The translations under genes and the position numbers were made by a program. From Beroe ovata (Eukaryota > Ctenophora > Nuda > Beroida > Beroidae), in the NCBI GenBank assembly GCA_946803715.1, contig CAMPET010000027.1, positions 346,798 through 398,553 on the forward strand: DNA of 51,756 nucleotides, read 5' to 3'. This document shows, in pieces, positions 26,044 through 35,041 of this stretch. The first letter of the stretch is position 1; each line of letters opens with the position of its first letter. A model generated the notes under the pieces. That model was not told the DNA's origin, did no database searches, and saw only the letters and a program-made list of their open reading frames with translations.

Positions 26044-26244
26044 ACGAGCACTATCACACTGTTATTTGATCATTTCTTTACAGTGTCACCCAAAGCTGTC
26101 AATGATAGTCAAGTTGATTTTCATTTGGTTGATCTCAGATCTGTGTTTCTTGACAAAACAAAGGATTTAACCTTACTGTACAATGTACAGCTAAAGAACG
26201 AACTAAAAGGAAATGCAACAGCTCAAGAACAATCTGACCAGTGA
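26044..26244 (+). other. Exon-like open stretch, possible last exon or relic
   Basis: A pyrimidine-rich acceptor (catttctttacag, ending 26083) precedes an open frame of about 53 codons ending in TGA at 26242-26244, rich in charged residues (for example VDLRSVFLDKTKDL). In another frame just upstream, from an ATG at 25950, about 38 further codons read as ordinary-looking protein (EDAQVNSHIFKSLIHF). I recognise neither. It could be the end of a small gene, a decayed retrocopy, or chance. Confidence 0.2.
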
Positions 26245-26559
26245 CTATTGTTCAATCAGCAGGTCCAGTTTTTCCATCAATAGAAAGATAAGTGTAATGA
26301 AAATAGCATCTTCATAAATGAGCTTGATCACTTTATCTTGTGCACATGTAACTTTTTTGCTACCATAGTAAGGCATGCAGATTGTAGAATCCTGCAAAAT
26401 CACAAAAGTAGCCTACATATTCACAAAAGACACAGACAGTCAGACATTTCAGTCCTTACCAAATTATAATAGAGACTAGGGAGCCCGTCAAGTACTCAAG
26501 TTGTCACGATAAACATCAACGCATCAAATAATAAAACGACTATAACGTATNCAGCAGAA

Positions 26560-29500
26560 ATGGATGATATACAGCTCAAAGACAATGAAATCAAGGCAAC
26601 AGATATCATAAATCAGCAACTTAAGAAGATTATTGATAATAATGACACAGAATCACTAAATTCTGGACTAGAAGAGTTTGATATTCCTGAAGTACATATC
26701 TTGCCATCCTTGGAGGACATATTGTCACAAGATGACCCTATCACACTTCTTGATAGTGATATCAGAGAAGATATTGACAACTTCTTACTCACAGATGATG
26801 ACATAATGTCTATCATATCCAGCAGCTCATTTTCTAGTTTGGGTAATGCTAATGTTCTCTCAAGTGAAGTTAAAACTAAGAAACGATTATTCGGTGAAGT
26901 AGTGAAGTGTACTGGTTTATCTCTACTTGGAGGGATGTGCAATCGAGATGACAAGGCCACATCTATTGCTATCAAAAATAGATTGGTTTGTATTGGCTTC
27001 AAGTCTGGAAAGATATCTGCAATGATGATTGATGGGGAGGTGTGTGGTGAAATAAGTAATAACAAGGTTTATGAATCAGGTGCAGTAACATCTCTTAGTA
27101 TTGGTGATGGAATTTTAGCATCATCCTATTCAACTGGTGTGATACACTTATGGGACTTGAAAAACAATTCACACATTCAGAGAATAGACATGAAAGTGAC
27201 TGACACTACATTAACAAAAGTTTTAGTCATTGATAGGACACATATTTTATATGCAGTTTCTCAAGGTTCTGTTTTTGATGTGAAGTTGACAAAGACATTA
27301 GCAATAAGAGGTTCAGAGAGCACTTGCTTATTTTCAGGTTCACATGGCGAAGTCATTGATTTGATTAAACTTGATGTGAATAAATCTCATGAGCTGCATC
27401 AATACTGTATCATCGGATTATGCACATTTAAGCAAGTTATGTTAATATCACTGAAACCTTATCCAAACATCAAATACAGTGTGAGGTTATGGGGAGATGC
27501 TAAAACACTACCAATCATGAATTGGTATTATCATGAGCAAGACTGTCCAAAGCCAAAACTCCTCATTGGTCGTGGATCAAGGTTTGTTATGTATACACTC
27601 AATTTGAACAGCAGGAACCAAGTTTTCTTGAGAAAGCTGAAATCTTGTAGTCTGGAGTTTCAACTTATCTCGATATTTTGGTTCAATACAAACACAGTCG
27701 CAATTCTTGATGTTTCTGAGAAGGTCCATTTGATTGATACTCAGTCGCTCATGAGGTTACAGACTATTTCAAATGTTGCAGATATAGGAATGTGTTATAA
27801 CACAGCATTTTATAGATCCCTTGCTACCGGTGGGAATATAAGCAAGGCAATGTTTGCTGCTTCACAATATGCATGCTATAACTCCATTCAATCTTACCCG
27901 GGAGGCACCTGGATTCTTGGGTGTCGCGATGTGCTGAAAATAACATCAAATCCCTGGCGACAGCGTATTGAAGATCTGGAAAATGATTTGCATTTTTCAG
28001 ATGCTCTGGACCTCCTTTTAGCATTTTATTGTGGAAAAGGGAAAGGAGTTTCTTCACTTGTATTCCGAGATATGGAGAAAGTAAGGAATTCCTGTACCAA
28101 TATGATGATTGACATATTCACAAAGTACATTGAAGAAAGTCAACAAGATCTTCTGAATCTCGGGACTGCTTTGAGGAGTTGCATCAATGCCTGCGTCATC
28201 ACTGGGAACACTCCACTTGTGTATGACGAAATTTATGTGAGACTTTCGAAAATCAGTGCGGTCCAAAAAGTCTTCTATGAAACTTTGGAACCGTTTATCT
28301 TCAACAACAAAATCAGCTCATTGAATCCTGTGCTGATGAAAAATTTATTGGAATATTTCAAGGAGAATAAGAAATTGGAGAGTTTTGAGAAATGTATTCT
28401 TCACTTAGACCCAATCAACCTAGACATACACAACTCTCTGATCCTTTGCACTGAATATGACATGTATGAGGCGATGCTATTCATTTACAATGCTTGCCTT
28501 AGAGACTTCACAACGCCATTGAATCGACTGTTGAGTATTCTAGAAGTTCAGTTGAAAGAGAACAACAAAACTCGAAAACGTGTTGGTTACGTTATCCTTA
28601 TGTACATCAGCGACTGTCTTGTTGGTAATATCCCTGATATTCTTGGTGATATAGATCAAGATGAAGTTACCAGAATTCAGAATCTGGTTTTCAATACCGT
28701 CTTTGGTAAACACAGTGAAAACACTGTGAATGATGAACCTGACTATCCCTATGTTAAGCTCATGCTAGAGCTCGATACCAGAGAGTTCCTCAATGTGATG
28801 AGCGTTTCATTCAGCCATCCAATGTGCCTACCTATACACCAAATTGTGATTGATATTCTGTTGTATGTCATGATTGAAGAGGGGCAGACGTATTCTCCAC
28901 TGCAAATAGGACACCTCTTCACATTCCTAGCCAGACAGAAGGTTGTGAATGAGTTTTACCTCGACAAGAAGTACCTTGATCAAGCACTGGACTGTTTAGC
29001 AACTAATGACATCACGGGTCATGAAGAAAGGGAGCAGGCCCTGCTTGAACTCGTTCTCACTATCGGAATAGAGGAGTTCAATGAAGACAGACTCCTAGCG
29101 TTGTCTGAGTCTGCAGAGTTCTACCAAGTCTGTGAGGTGATATACGACAAGAGAGAAGAGTATGACAAAGTTCTGTTCTGCTACTGGTCGGATACCAGCA
29201 GAGTTGACAAGGTTTTCTCATTTATCTATCACATCATGGAGGGTAATTTCACAGAGGAAGTGAAGACCAATATCAAAGACACTTGTGTTCAGAATATAGG
29301 GAAGCTCATTGCCATTAATAATGAGGAAACCGCCACTCTTATCCTCAAGGTGTTCAGTGAGGACATTGAGAAGATAGTCTACTTGTTGGAGGATGAACCT
29401 CGGACTCTATATTCACTGCTCCAGTGTGTATTTGACATTAGCAAGGGCTCAGATGAGCCAGAGATGAACAACACTGAAATACATCACACGTACGTCAGGC

Positions 29501-30792
29501 TGATGTCTCGTTACAACCCCGAATTCGTGTGCCCCTATCTTCAGGTTGCCTCAGGTTACAAACTGGATACAGTGCTCGAGATATGCCTCATTGCTAACCT
29601 CAAAGATGCAGCTGCCTATCTGTATGAGATGCGTGGTGATCTTGAGGATGCTTTCAAACTTTACTATGATGTTCTACGAGACACTATCCGGAATAAGCAA
29701 ATGGTGTTTGTTGAAGAGACGTTGACGAAAATAATCAACTTTTGTCAGAGAAACTCGCACCAACTTTCTCAAAATGACAAGGAATCGTATTGGTTTTCTC
29801 TCATAGACTTGTTGCTTGGTTTGGGGGAGGATAAAGACTGTGTACTACTTCAGGAAACCCTTATAGATAACATGCTGGGGTTCGTATCGTCCTCCAAAGT
29901 TCTTGACAAGCTAATCAGGAGCTCCTCCAACAAAACTTTCAAAACGTATGGTGACATTAAGAAAGTTGTCGGCAATATGATGGATACTCTTACCTATGAA
30001 GATGTTCTACTCAACAGCACTAAGAAAATCCTTCACCAGGACATATTCGAGGCTCTACGTAAAGATAGGGTGGAAGTTGTGAAAGGTATCGATATCAACA
30101 AAAACCTCTGTGTGATTTGCTGTCAGTATATCAGTCCGTCAGACCGTGGTTTTGTCATTTTTAGCTGTTCTCATCTCTCCCACACTGAATGTGTTGGGCA
30201 CATGTGTAGAAAGTACTGTGTCCTCTGTGAGTCTGATCAAAATACGTTCAAGAACACGCGACAAATCTTACATGACACCGGCTCAATCGATATTCCGTAC
30301 CAGCAAACGCATTTCGAGAGCTGGAGAACGAATCTCAACAATTTGAGACGGACACTTAACGGCGAAGATAGGTTGAATCTGATTCATGAGATTTGTGATG
30401 ATGGTTACAGCTCGCGGAATGAAAATCACGAGGACGATTATCATGTGGATATAACCGCTGAGATATCGGACTATTACAATGACGCTGACATGGACAGTTT
30501 CATGACAAGTCCAAGTGAAGAGTCGAAACACTATTCCAATCATCAGATATCAAACAGTCCATCACCAAGAAGAGAATATAGTGGATCATTTAACTCTCTT
30601 CAGGCGCGTACTACAGCAACTTACAAACCCCAGCAACAGCCTCGATCTGCAGCTGCTGCAAACAGCAACCCATTTGGCAGTGGCAACCCATTTGAGGACG
30701 ATGCACCAGTACCGAGCAACAATCCGTTTGGTGATGATGATGGTACTAATCCATTTGCTGATGATTATAACCCTTTTGCTGATGACATCTGA
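26560..30792 (+). CDS. VPS8: VPS8, CORVET endosomal tethering subunit (single exon)
   Basis: One uninterrupted frame of 1410 residues, close to the usual VPS8 length. The acidic N-terminus (about 1-110) precedes a WD40-type beta-propeller (for example IHLWDL, about residues 130-450). A long alpha-solenoid follows, with clathrin-repeat/VPS8-domain character. A RING-H2 type zinc finger starts at Cys1184 (CVICC, then FSCSHLSHTEC and YCVLC). VPS8 is the Rab5-binding subunit of CORVET, which tethers early endosomes. Two features stand out. The gene has no introns, while every neighbour is intron-rich, suggesting an old retrogene. The last 45 residues hold five NPF motifs in an acidic setting, a known ligand type for EH domains. 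The first ATG of the frame was chosen; a single N lies 8 bases before it, so the 5' end could be affected. Identity is confident; start is fairly confident. Confidence 0.95.
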   Translation: MDDIQLKDNEIKATDIINQQLKKIIDNNDTESLNSGLEEFDIPEVHILPSLEDILSQDDPITLLDSDIREDIDNFLLTDDDIMSIISSSSFSSLGNANVLSSEVKTKKRLFGEVVKCTGLSLLGGMCNRDDKATSIAIKNRLVCIGFKSGKISAMMIDGEVCGEISNNKVYESGAVTSLSIGDGILASSYSTGVIHLWDLKNNSHIQRIDMKVTDTTLTKVLVIDRTHILYAVSQGSVFDVKLTKTLAIRGSESTCLFSGSHGEVIDLIKLDVNKSHELHQYCIIGLCTFKQVMLISLKPYPNIKYSVRLWGDAKTLPIMNWYYHEQDCPKPKLLIGRGSRFVMYTLNLNSRNQVFLRKLKSCSLEFQLISIFWFNTNTVAILDVSEKVHLIDTQSLMRLQTISNVADIGMCYNTAFYRSLATGGNISKAMFAASQYACYNSIQSYPGGTWILGCRDVLKITSNPWRQRIEDLENDLHFSDALDLLLAFYCGKGKGVSSLVFRDMEKVRNSCTNMMIDIFTKYIEESQQDLLNLGTALRSCINACVITGNTPLVYDEIYVRLSKISAVQKVFYETLEPFIFNNKISSLNPVLMKNLLEYFKENKKLESFEKCILHLDPINLDIHNSLILCTEYDMYEAMLFIYNACLRDFTTPLNRLLSILEVQLKENNKTRKRVGYVILMYISDCLVGNIPDILGDIDQDEVTRIQNLVFNTVFGKHSENTVNDEPDYPYVKLMLELDTREFLNVMSVSFSHPMCLPIHQIVIDILLYVMIEEGQTYSPLQIGHLFTFLARQKVVNEFYLDKKYLDQALDCLATNDITGHEEREQALLELVLTIGIEEFNEDRLLALSESAEFYQVCEVIYDKREEYDKVLFCYWSDTSRVDKVFSFIYHIMEGNFTEEVKTNIKDTCVQNIGKLIAINNEETATLILKVFSEDIEKIVYLLEDEPRTLYSLLQCVFDISKGSDEPEMNNTEIHHTYVRLMSRYNPEFVCPYLQVASGYKLDTVLEICLIANLKDAAAYLYEMRGDLEDAFKLYYDVLRDTIRNKQMVFVEETLTKIINFCQRNSHQLSQNDKESYWFSLIDLLLGLGEDKDCVLLQETLIDNMLGFVSSSKVLDKLIRSSSNKTFKTYGDIKKVVGNMMDTLTYEDVLLNSTKKILHQDIFEALRKDRVEVVKGIDINKNLCVICCQYISPSDRGFVIFSCSHLSHTECVGHMCRKYCVLCESDQNTFKNTRQILHDTGSIDIPYQQTHFESWRTNLNNLRRTLNGEDRLNLIHEICDDGYSSRNENHEDDYHVDITAEISDYYNDADMDSFMTSPSEESKHYSNHQISNSPSPRREYSGSFNSLQARTTATYKPQQQPRSAAAANSNPFGSGNPFEDDAPVPSNNPFGDDDGTNPFADDYNPFADDI
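30666..30789 (+). other. Acidic NPF-repeat tail of VPS8
   Basis: Five Asn-Pro-Phe motifs in 42 residues: NPFGSGNPFEDD, then NPFGDDDG, NPFADD and NPFADD at the C-terminus. NPF followed by acidic residues is the classic EH-domain (EHD, Eps15, intersectin) binding signal. Confidence 0.9.
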
Positions 30793-31284
30793 TGAATCAG
30801 TAATAAGTGGTCAGAAATGCTCTTCATTTGCGCTTAACTATTGATCAGTAGCAATGATAATCTGATGACAAGGTTTGACTTGAAGTTTTACACTTTTCTA
30901 ATTTATATGTGCTTGTTTTAGTTACATTTGATGTTGACTTTATCTTGATTATAAAGAAACTCCATATTTCAATGGCAGTTATATTTTTGTGTATATTGAT
31001 GTCGTCACGGATATGGACTAATTGTTGATGATTCTGTTTGCTGAATTTTTGTTTTTAACATTACTGAGATTGTTATACGTTCTCTGATTTGTTTAGTGTT
31101 TACTTACCGGTTATCTCCGTCACACACTTCCTGACGCTGATACAGGTATAGACAAGGCTGTAGTTTCATTGATGCAAATTATGAAAAATCACTCTCTGAT
31201 CTGTTTATATTCTGTTATTCCACGCACTAAGAGTCCATTCAATACACCTTAGGATTTTAGGACATGTGTTAGATAGAGTGGAGA

Positions 31285-32981
31285 ATGTCAGATCTGGACA
31301 TTTACGATCCGGTACCCAAACAGAAGACGGCAAGCGAGCCGTCTGTCGGCTTCCTGAGGTAACTATCGTCTGCAGGGGGCGAGCCGTGTTATCCTGAAAT
31401 TGTCACTAGGTTCACACTTTGCAGTAGTCTCATCTACAATGGCTAATCAAGTTGAATCACGGTTACTGTGACTTCAAGAAAGAGTCAAATACCTATTCAA
31501 GTTTCTAAACCAGGGGAAGTTTCAAACTTTGGTTGAAGTAGTTTAAATAAATCTATTGTAGGAGGAAATACAATGAATACACGACAGAAGTTGGCGCTGT
31601 GATTAGTGAGAAAACGGCAATCATTTCTCAGACAGAGGAAAAGGTAATGGGCCTCCTTGCAAATCCAAACATTGGCAACAACAGCAATGGCAACAACAGC
31701 AATGACTAGAATTGGTCTAACAATATATTGTTTAGGTGTTGGGCACACTGAAACCTGTCACCAGGTTTGTACCCGTGACATATGACACCGTGAAGAGGGT
31801 GTCAATCATAGCGCTGTGCACATACTCCGGTGTTTTACAGGGCCGAGCCAGGGCAGGATTTAGACGGTGAGTGACGCGATGAAATATGATTGACTAGTCC
31901 ACTATTTGGTACTCAGTCCACTATTTGGTACTCTGTCCACTATTTGGTACTCATTCCACTATTTGGTACTCAGTCCACTATTTCCCAGATTGCTGTATCC
32001 ACTGATGGGGTTCACTGCAGGGAACGCAGCATGCTATCCTAAACAGACATACCGTGTTTCATCTCGAGTACTGACCACGGGTCTACCTATCATTGCTAGT
32101 GCCGGTAAAGCTTCTGTCGAGGGTAGGTGCCCGATCTGGGATATGCGACTATACAATGTACATATTATACAATGTACAATGTACATATTATACAATGTAC
32201 ACTGTACATATTATACAATGTACAATGTACATATTATACAATGTACAATGTACATATTATACAATGTACAATTTACATATTATACAATGTACAATGTACA
32301 TATAATGTGTACACAATACCCCCCCACCCTCGGCTCATAACGTGATATGTTCACTGTTCAGTCCGGTCTCGATACTCTTTGATGAAGAGTGACATTGTCA
32401 AGAATAATTCTTGATGTTTCCATGTTTAGAGTTTCATAATACTTGAATCTCGATGTTTTCATGAAGCTGATATAAGTGGTATCATTTCAGCTGGTTCAGC
32501 AGCTATCAGTACAACAAGTAGGGGAGTTGGTATGATCTACGAGAAGTTATCAGAACAACTATCTGGGACTCGTGAAGAAGTTGCACGTGATGAAGTTGCA
32601 CGTGATGAGGAGACACGTGATGTGGTGTACGAGGTGGAGATTGTTGCGGAGGAGTTGGAGAAGGGTGGTGTTGAGAATGAAACTACTGTGTCAAGTGAAG
32701 TGGTGTCAAGTGAAGTGATGTCAAGCGAAGTGGTGTCAAGTGAGGTGGTGTCAAGCGAAGTGGTGTCAAGCGAAGTGGTGTCAAGTGAAGTGGTGTCAAG
32801 TGAAGTGGTGTCAAACGAAGTGGTGCCAAGTGAAGTGGTGTCCAGTGATGCATCTGACAAGATAATCCCGGTAGAGAAGATAGTGCTACCTGCTGATGAT
32901 GTAGAACCAATAACTGGCAGTTTGGGAATGGGCGACACTGAACATGATGATATGTATTCCACCAGGTCTAGTAGATCTTGA
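31285..32981 (+). CDS. MICOS subunit MIC26/MIC27-like (apolipoprotein O family)
   Basis: Five exons with matching phases: 31285-31358, 31562-31643, 31736-31866, 31989-32122, 32491-32981; 303 residues. The centre matches the apolipoprotein-O family of cristae-junction proteins: a hydrophobic helix (VSIIALCTYSG), a basic loop (RARAGFRR), then LLYPLMGFTAGNAACYPKQ, which follows the family pattern of a second helix ending in a Tyr-Pro. In animals this family sits in the mitochondrial inner membrane as part of MICOS. The last exon adds an acidic low-complexity tail with ten tandem copies of a five-residue unit (SSEVV) that I do not know from family members. The start lies about 490 bases after the VPS8 stop. 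MIC26 and MIC27 cannot be told apart by eye. Confidence 0.82.
31897..31988 (+). repeat. 19-bp minisatellite abutting a MIC27 splice acceptor
   Basis: Five imperfect units of gtccactatttggtactca fill the end of intron 3. The last, decayed unit (ccactatttcccag) supplies the acceptor of exon 4. Confidence 0.9.
32151..32305 (+). repeat. 23-bp minisatellite in MIC27 intron 4
   Basis: About six head-to-tail copies of acatattatacaatgtacaa plus tgt, self-complementary around TGTACA. Similar TGTACA-rich DNA occurs near 21005-21080 and at 45370-45470. Confidence 0.9.
32689..32850 (+). repeat. 15-bp coding minisatellite (SSEVV repeats) in MIC27
   Basis: Ten units of tcaagtgaagtggtg and variants, each one five-residue repeat, so unit gain or loss keeps frame. 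Unit two ends in Met; units nine and ten vary (SNEVV, PSEVV). Confidence 0.95.
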
Positions 32982-33541
32982 CAAGGGAGTGTAAATGAAC
33001 CGATGATTGAATACCCGTTTATTTTATACAAATTCTGTAACTTTATTTAATGTTCTTGCAAGAATTAGGATTGATAGGATTTAATATGTTCATGGATAAT
33101 AAAACAAGGAATTTTGAAAGATAAGAAGTTCTTTTCTGCTTTACAGTTTGCACAATGCATCCATGAAAAGAACTAATAAATAAGCATCATCATATGGCAA
33201 TGAGTTGAATAGGTTTCCAACGTACAGCTGTCATGGAACTCTAATTAACTCTCCACCATTAGTAAATGTATGACTGAGCACAGAGAGTGGGGAGTTTGTA
33301 TAAACCCAACTTTCCGAGACCTTATCTCCCGATCCAACACTTGTGCCAGTGTACCACAGCCAACACACAAAGAACCATCCTACTTTTGGATATTTGCCAT
33401 ATTCCTTACTGCACTTGTCTATGTTTTGAGGTGGGTTAAAACTGGGTGAAAATGCTTCTTTGTACTGATCTATTTTCAAATTTCCTATCTTTTCCCAGAA
33501 ATCTCACATCATTATCTGTACTTTCTTACCTCAGGTTATGT

Positions 33542-34516
33542 ATGGGTAACTCGGCTACTAACATCTACAAGAAGACCACCAACTACTTCTGCAGTCCCTC
33601 AAACGGTACAGGCTCTGATGAGTTCCCAGAGGAAACATCTCGACGTGTCGTTGTATTGAGGGAGCGTCGCAGGTTTGTCATAGTATATAGCGTGACAGTG
33701 CCATTGTGTGACAGTGAACGACCATGTGGCAAACGTCATTCGGTCACATATTTGTAGCGAGTTTGCGTACGGCGCGCTGTGTTTGATGTGATTGTCGATG
33801 CGCGCACGCGCGTCTACTTTGTGTATTTTGTGGAATTTACATTGCACGGAAATAAACCGTGAGAAATCGCAATATTTGATAGCCAGCATTGATAGTGTGA
33901 ATATGATTTCATCTTTCTGCTTTAACATAGCCATCGTGTCTCTAGCTGGAGCTATATGAGAGAAGGTATTTCCGGTCACAGGTTATAAATACTTCTAGCC
34001 ATTACATCATAACCAGTAACTAGCAACTTGAGTATATAAATAACTGTGCCATGTGTACGCATATCATCACATTCTGTATTCTCACATGTTGAACTGTTCT
34101 GTTTGTTGTGCGTGTTTATTCTTTCTGTTGTGAATCCGGGTCCCCTAATTCGTTCCATCTTCTCATCAAGTTCTCTGTGTCGCGATGAGGATAACGACAT
34201 TGCTCACGAGTTTTACGAAGAAACAAGGCAGAAAGACGGCAAAACTCGCATGAAACGTGTCTTCAAAACATACCCTCTGGTGAGCAACGGTTTCATTCGT
34301 GTGTGCGTGAATCCTTCAAACAGTTAAACTGAAACTTTCACTTTAAACTGAGATATTCACTAAATTTCCCGCTATTTTTCTCACCAGGGATTTGTGAAGC
34401 TGGCTGTGCCTTGCCTACATCCTGACTTCACCCGTGTGATAATGCCTAATTATGACATCATCAGTCAGTTGAATAGGACTGGGGATAAGGAGAGGGAGGG
34501 CGAGAAAAACTCCTGA
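33542..34516 (+). CDS. TUSC2: TUSC2 (FUS1), myristoylated mitochondrial protein
   Basis: Three coding exons in phase: 33542-33672, 34171-34279, 34388-34516; 122 residues, near the usual length of about 110. The N-terminus MGNSATN is a good N-myristoylation signal, as in the known family. The signature DEDNDIAHEFYEET is almost unchanged from vertebrate TUSC2, followed by the basic stretch (KTRMKRV), a GFVKL segment and the HPDF motif. In mammals TUSC2 is a mitochondrial tumour suppressor involved in calcium handling. The start was chosen because the myristoylation motif follows a strong acceptor (ttacctcag, ending 33534) by 7 bases. An overlapping out-of-frame ATG at 33538 opens a three-codon uORF that stops at once. 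A longer in-frame start at 33446 would lie before that acceptor and is thought intronic. Confidence 0.93.
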
Positions 34517-35041
34517 ACATGTACCAGAAATACGTGCTATCAAACCGTGATCGTCGTCATTTGAACTTCATAAATATGCACCTGAGATTTGGATGTTGTT
34601 TTGGTTGTTTCCTGGTGAACTTCGCATTCGTTATGATTGAACATTTGACAGTCTTTTCCACAAACTTCGCATTCGTTATGATTGAACATTTGACACTCTT
34701 TTCCGTGATTATGTATGTATTTGTATACTGCACCACTATACTATACATCCGGCTGTCTGCACTTTACACAGTACATGTTAATGTGTATAAGGCAATGCAC
34801 TTCCACTTCCAGATTTGATCGGCAAACACTCACATTCATTGTCGTAAAGAGCGGTGTTGGTTATTCAAAATTTACCATGTTTACAAGATGTCCTTGAGAT
34901 CTCATTTGTATTCTTGGTGATTGTTAGATCGAGTACAACACTTGAGCAGAAATTGGTCATGTTCCTGACACACAATATGTATCACTACTACAATACAGTT
35001 GTTTCCCATCATAGCATGTAACGGTGTGATAGCGAGACATC
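34517..35041. other. TUSC2 3' region and PARP4 upstream region
   Basis: About 525 bases without a gene. A 42-bp unit (aacttcgcattcgttatgat and on) is present twice, at 34618-34659 and 34663-34704. A good acceptor-like site (gtttcccatcatag) ends at 35014, 27 bases before the PARP4 ATG. No clear poly(A) signal or promoter was identified. Confidence 0.6.

Larger units (their letters stand above)
23900..26559. other. Intergenic DNA between plexin and VPS8
   Basis: AT-rich DNA that should include the plexin 3' UTR and the VPS8 promoter; I could not fix a poly(A) signal or a promoter. It holds the foldback repeat at about 24870-25180, an exon-like open stretch at 26044-26244, and two single undetermined bases (25899, 26551). 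No other gene is visible. Confidence 0.6.

Noticed and set aside
32537-33031. 164-codon minus-strand frame with Ser/Thr/Leu repeats
   Set aside because: Antisense shadow of the MIC27 SSEVV coding repeat; the plus frame continues the family domain.
33446-33541. Longer in-frame start for TUSC2
   Set aside because: The extension lies before a strong acceptor and would bury the conserved N-myristoylation signal.
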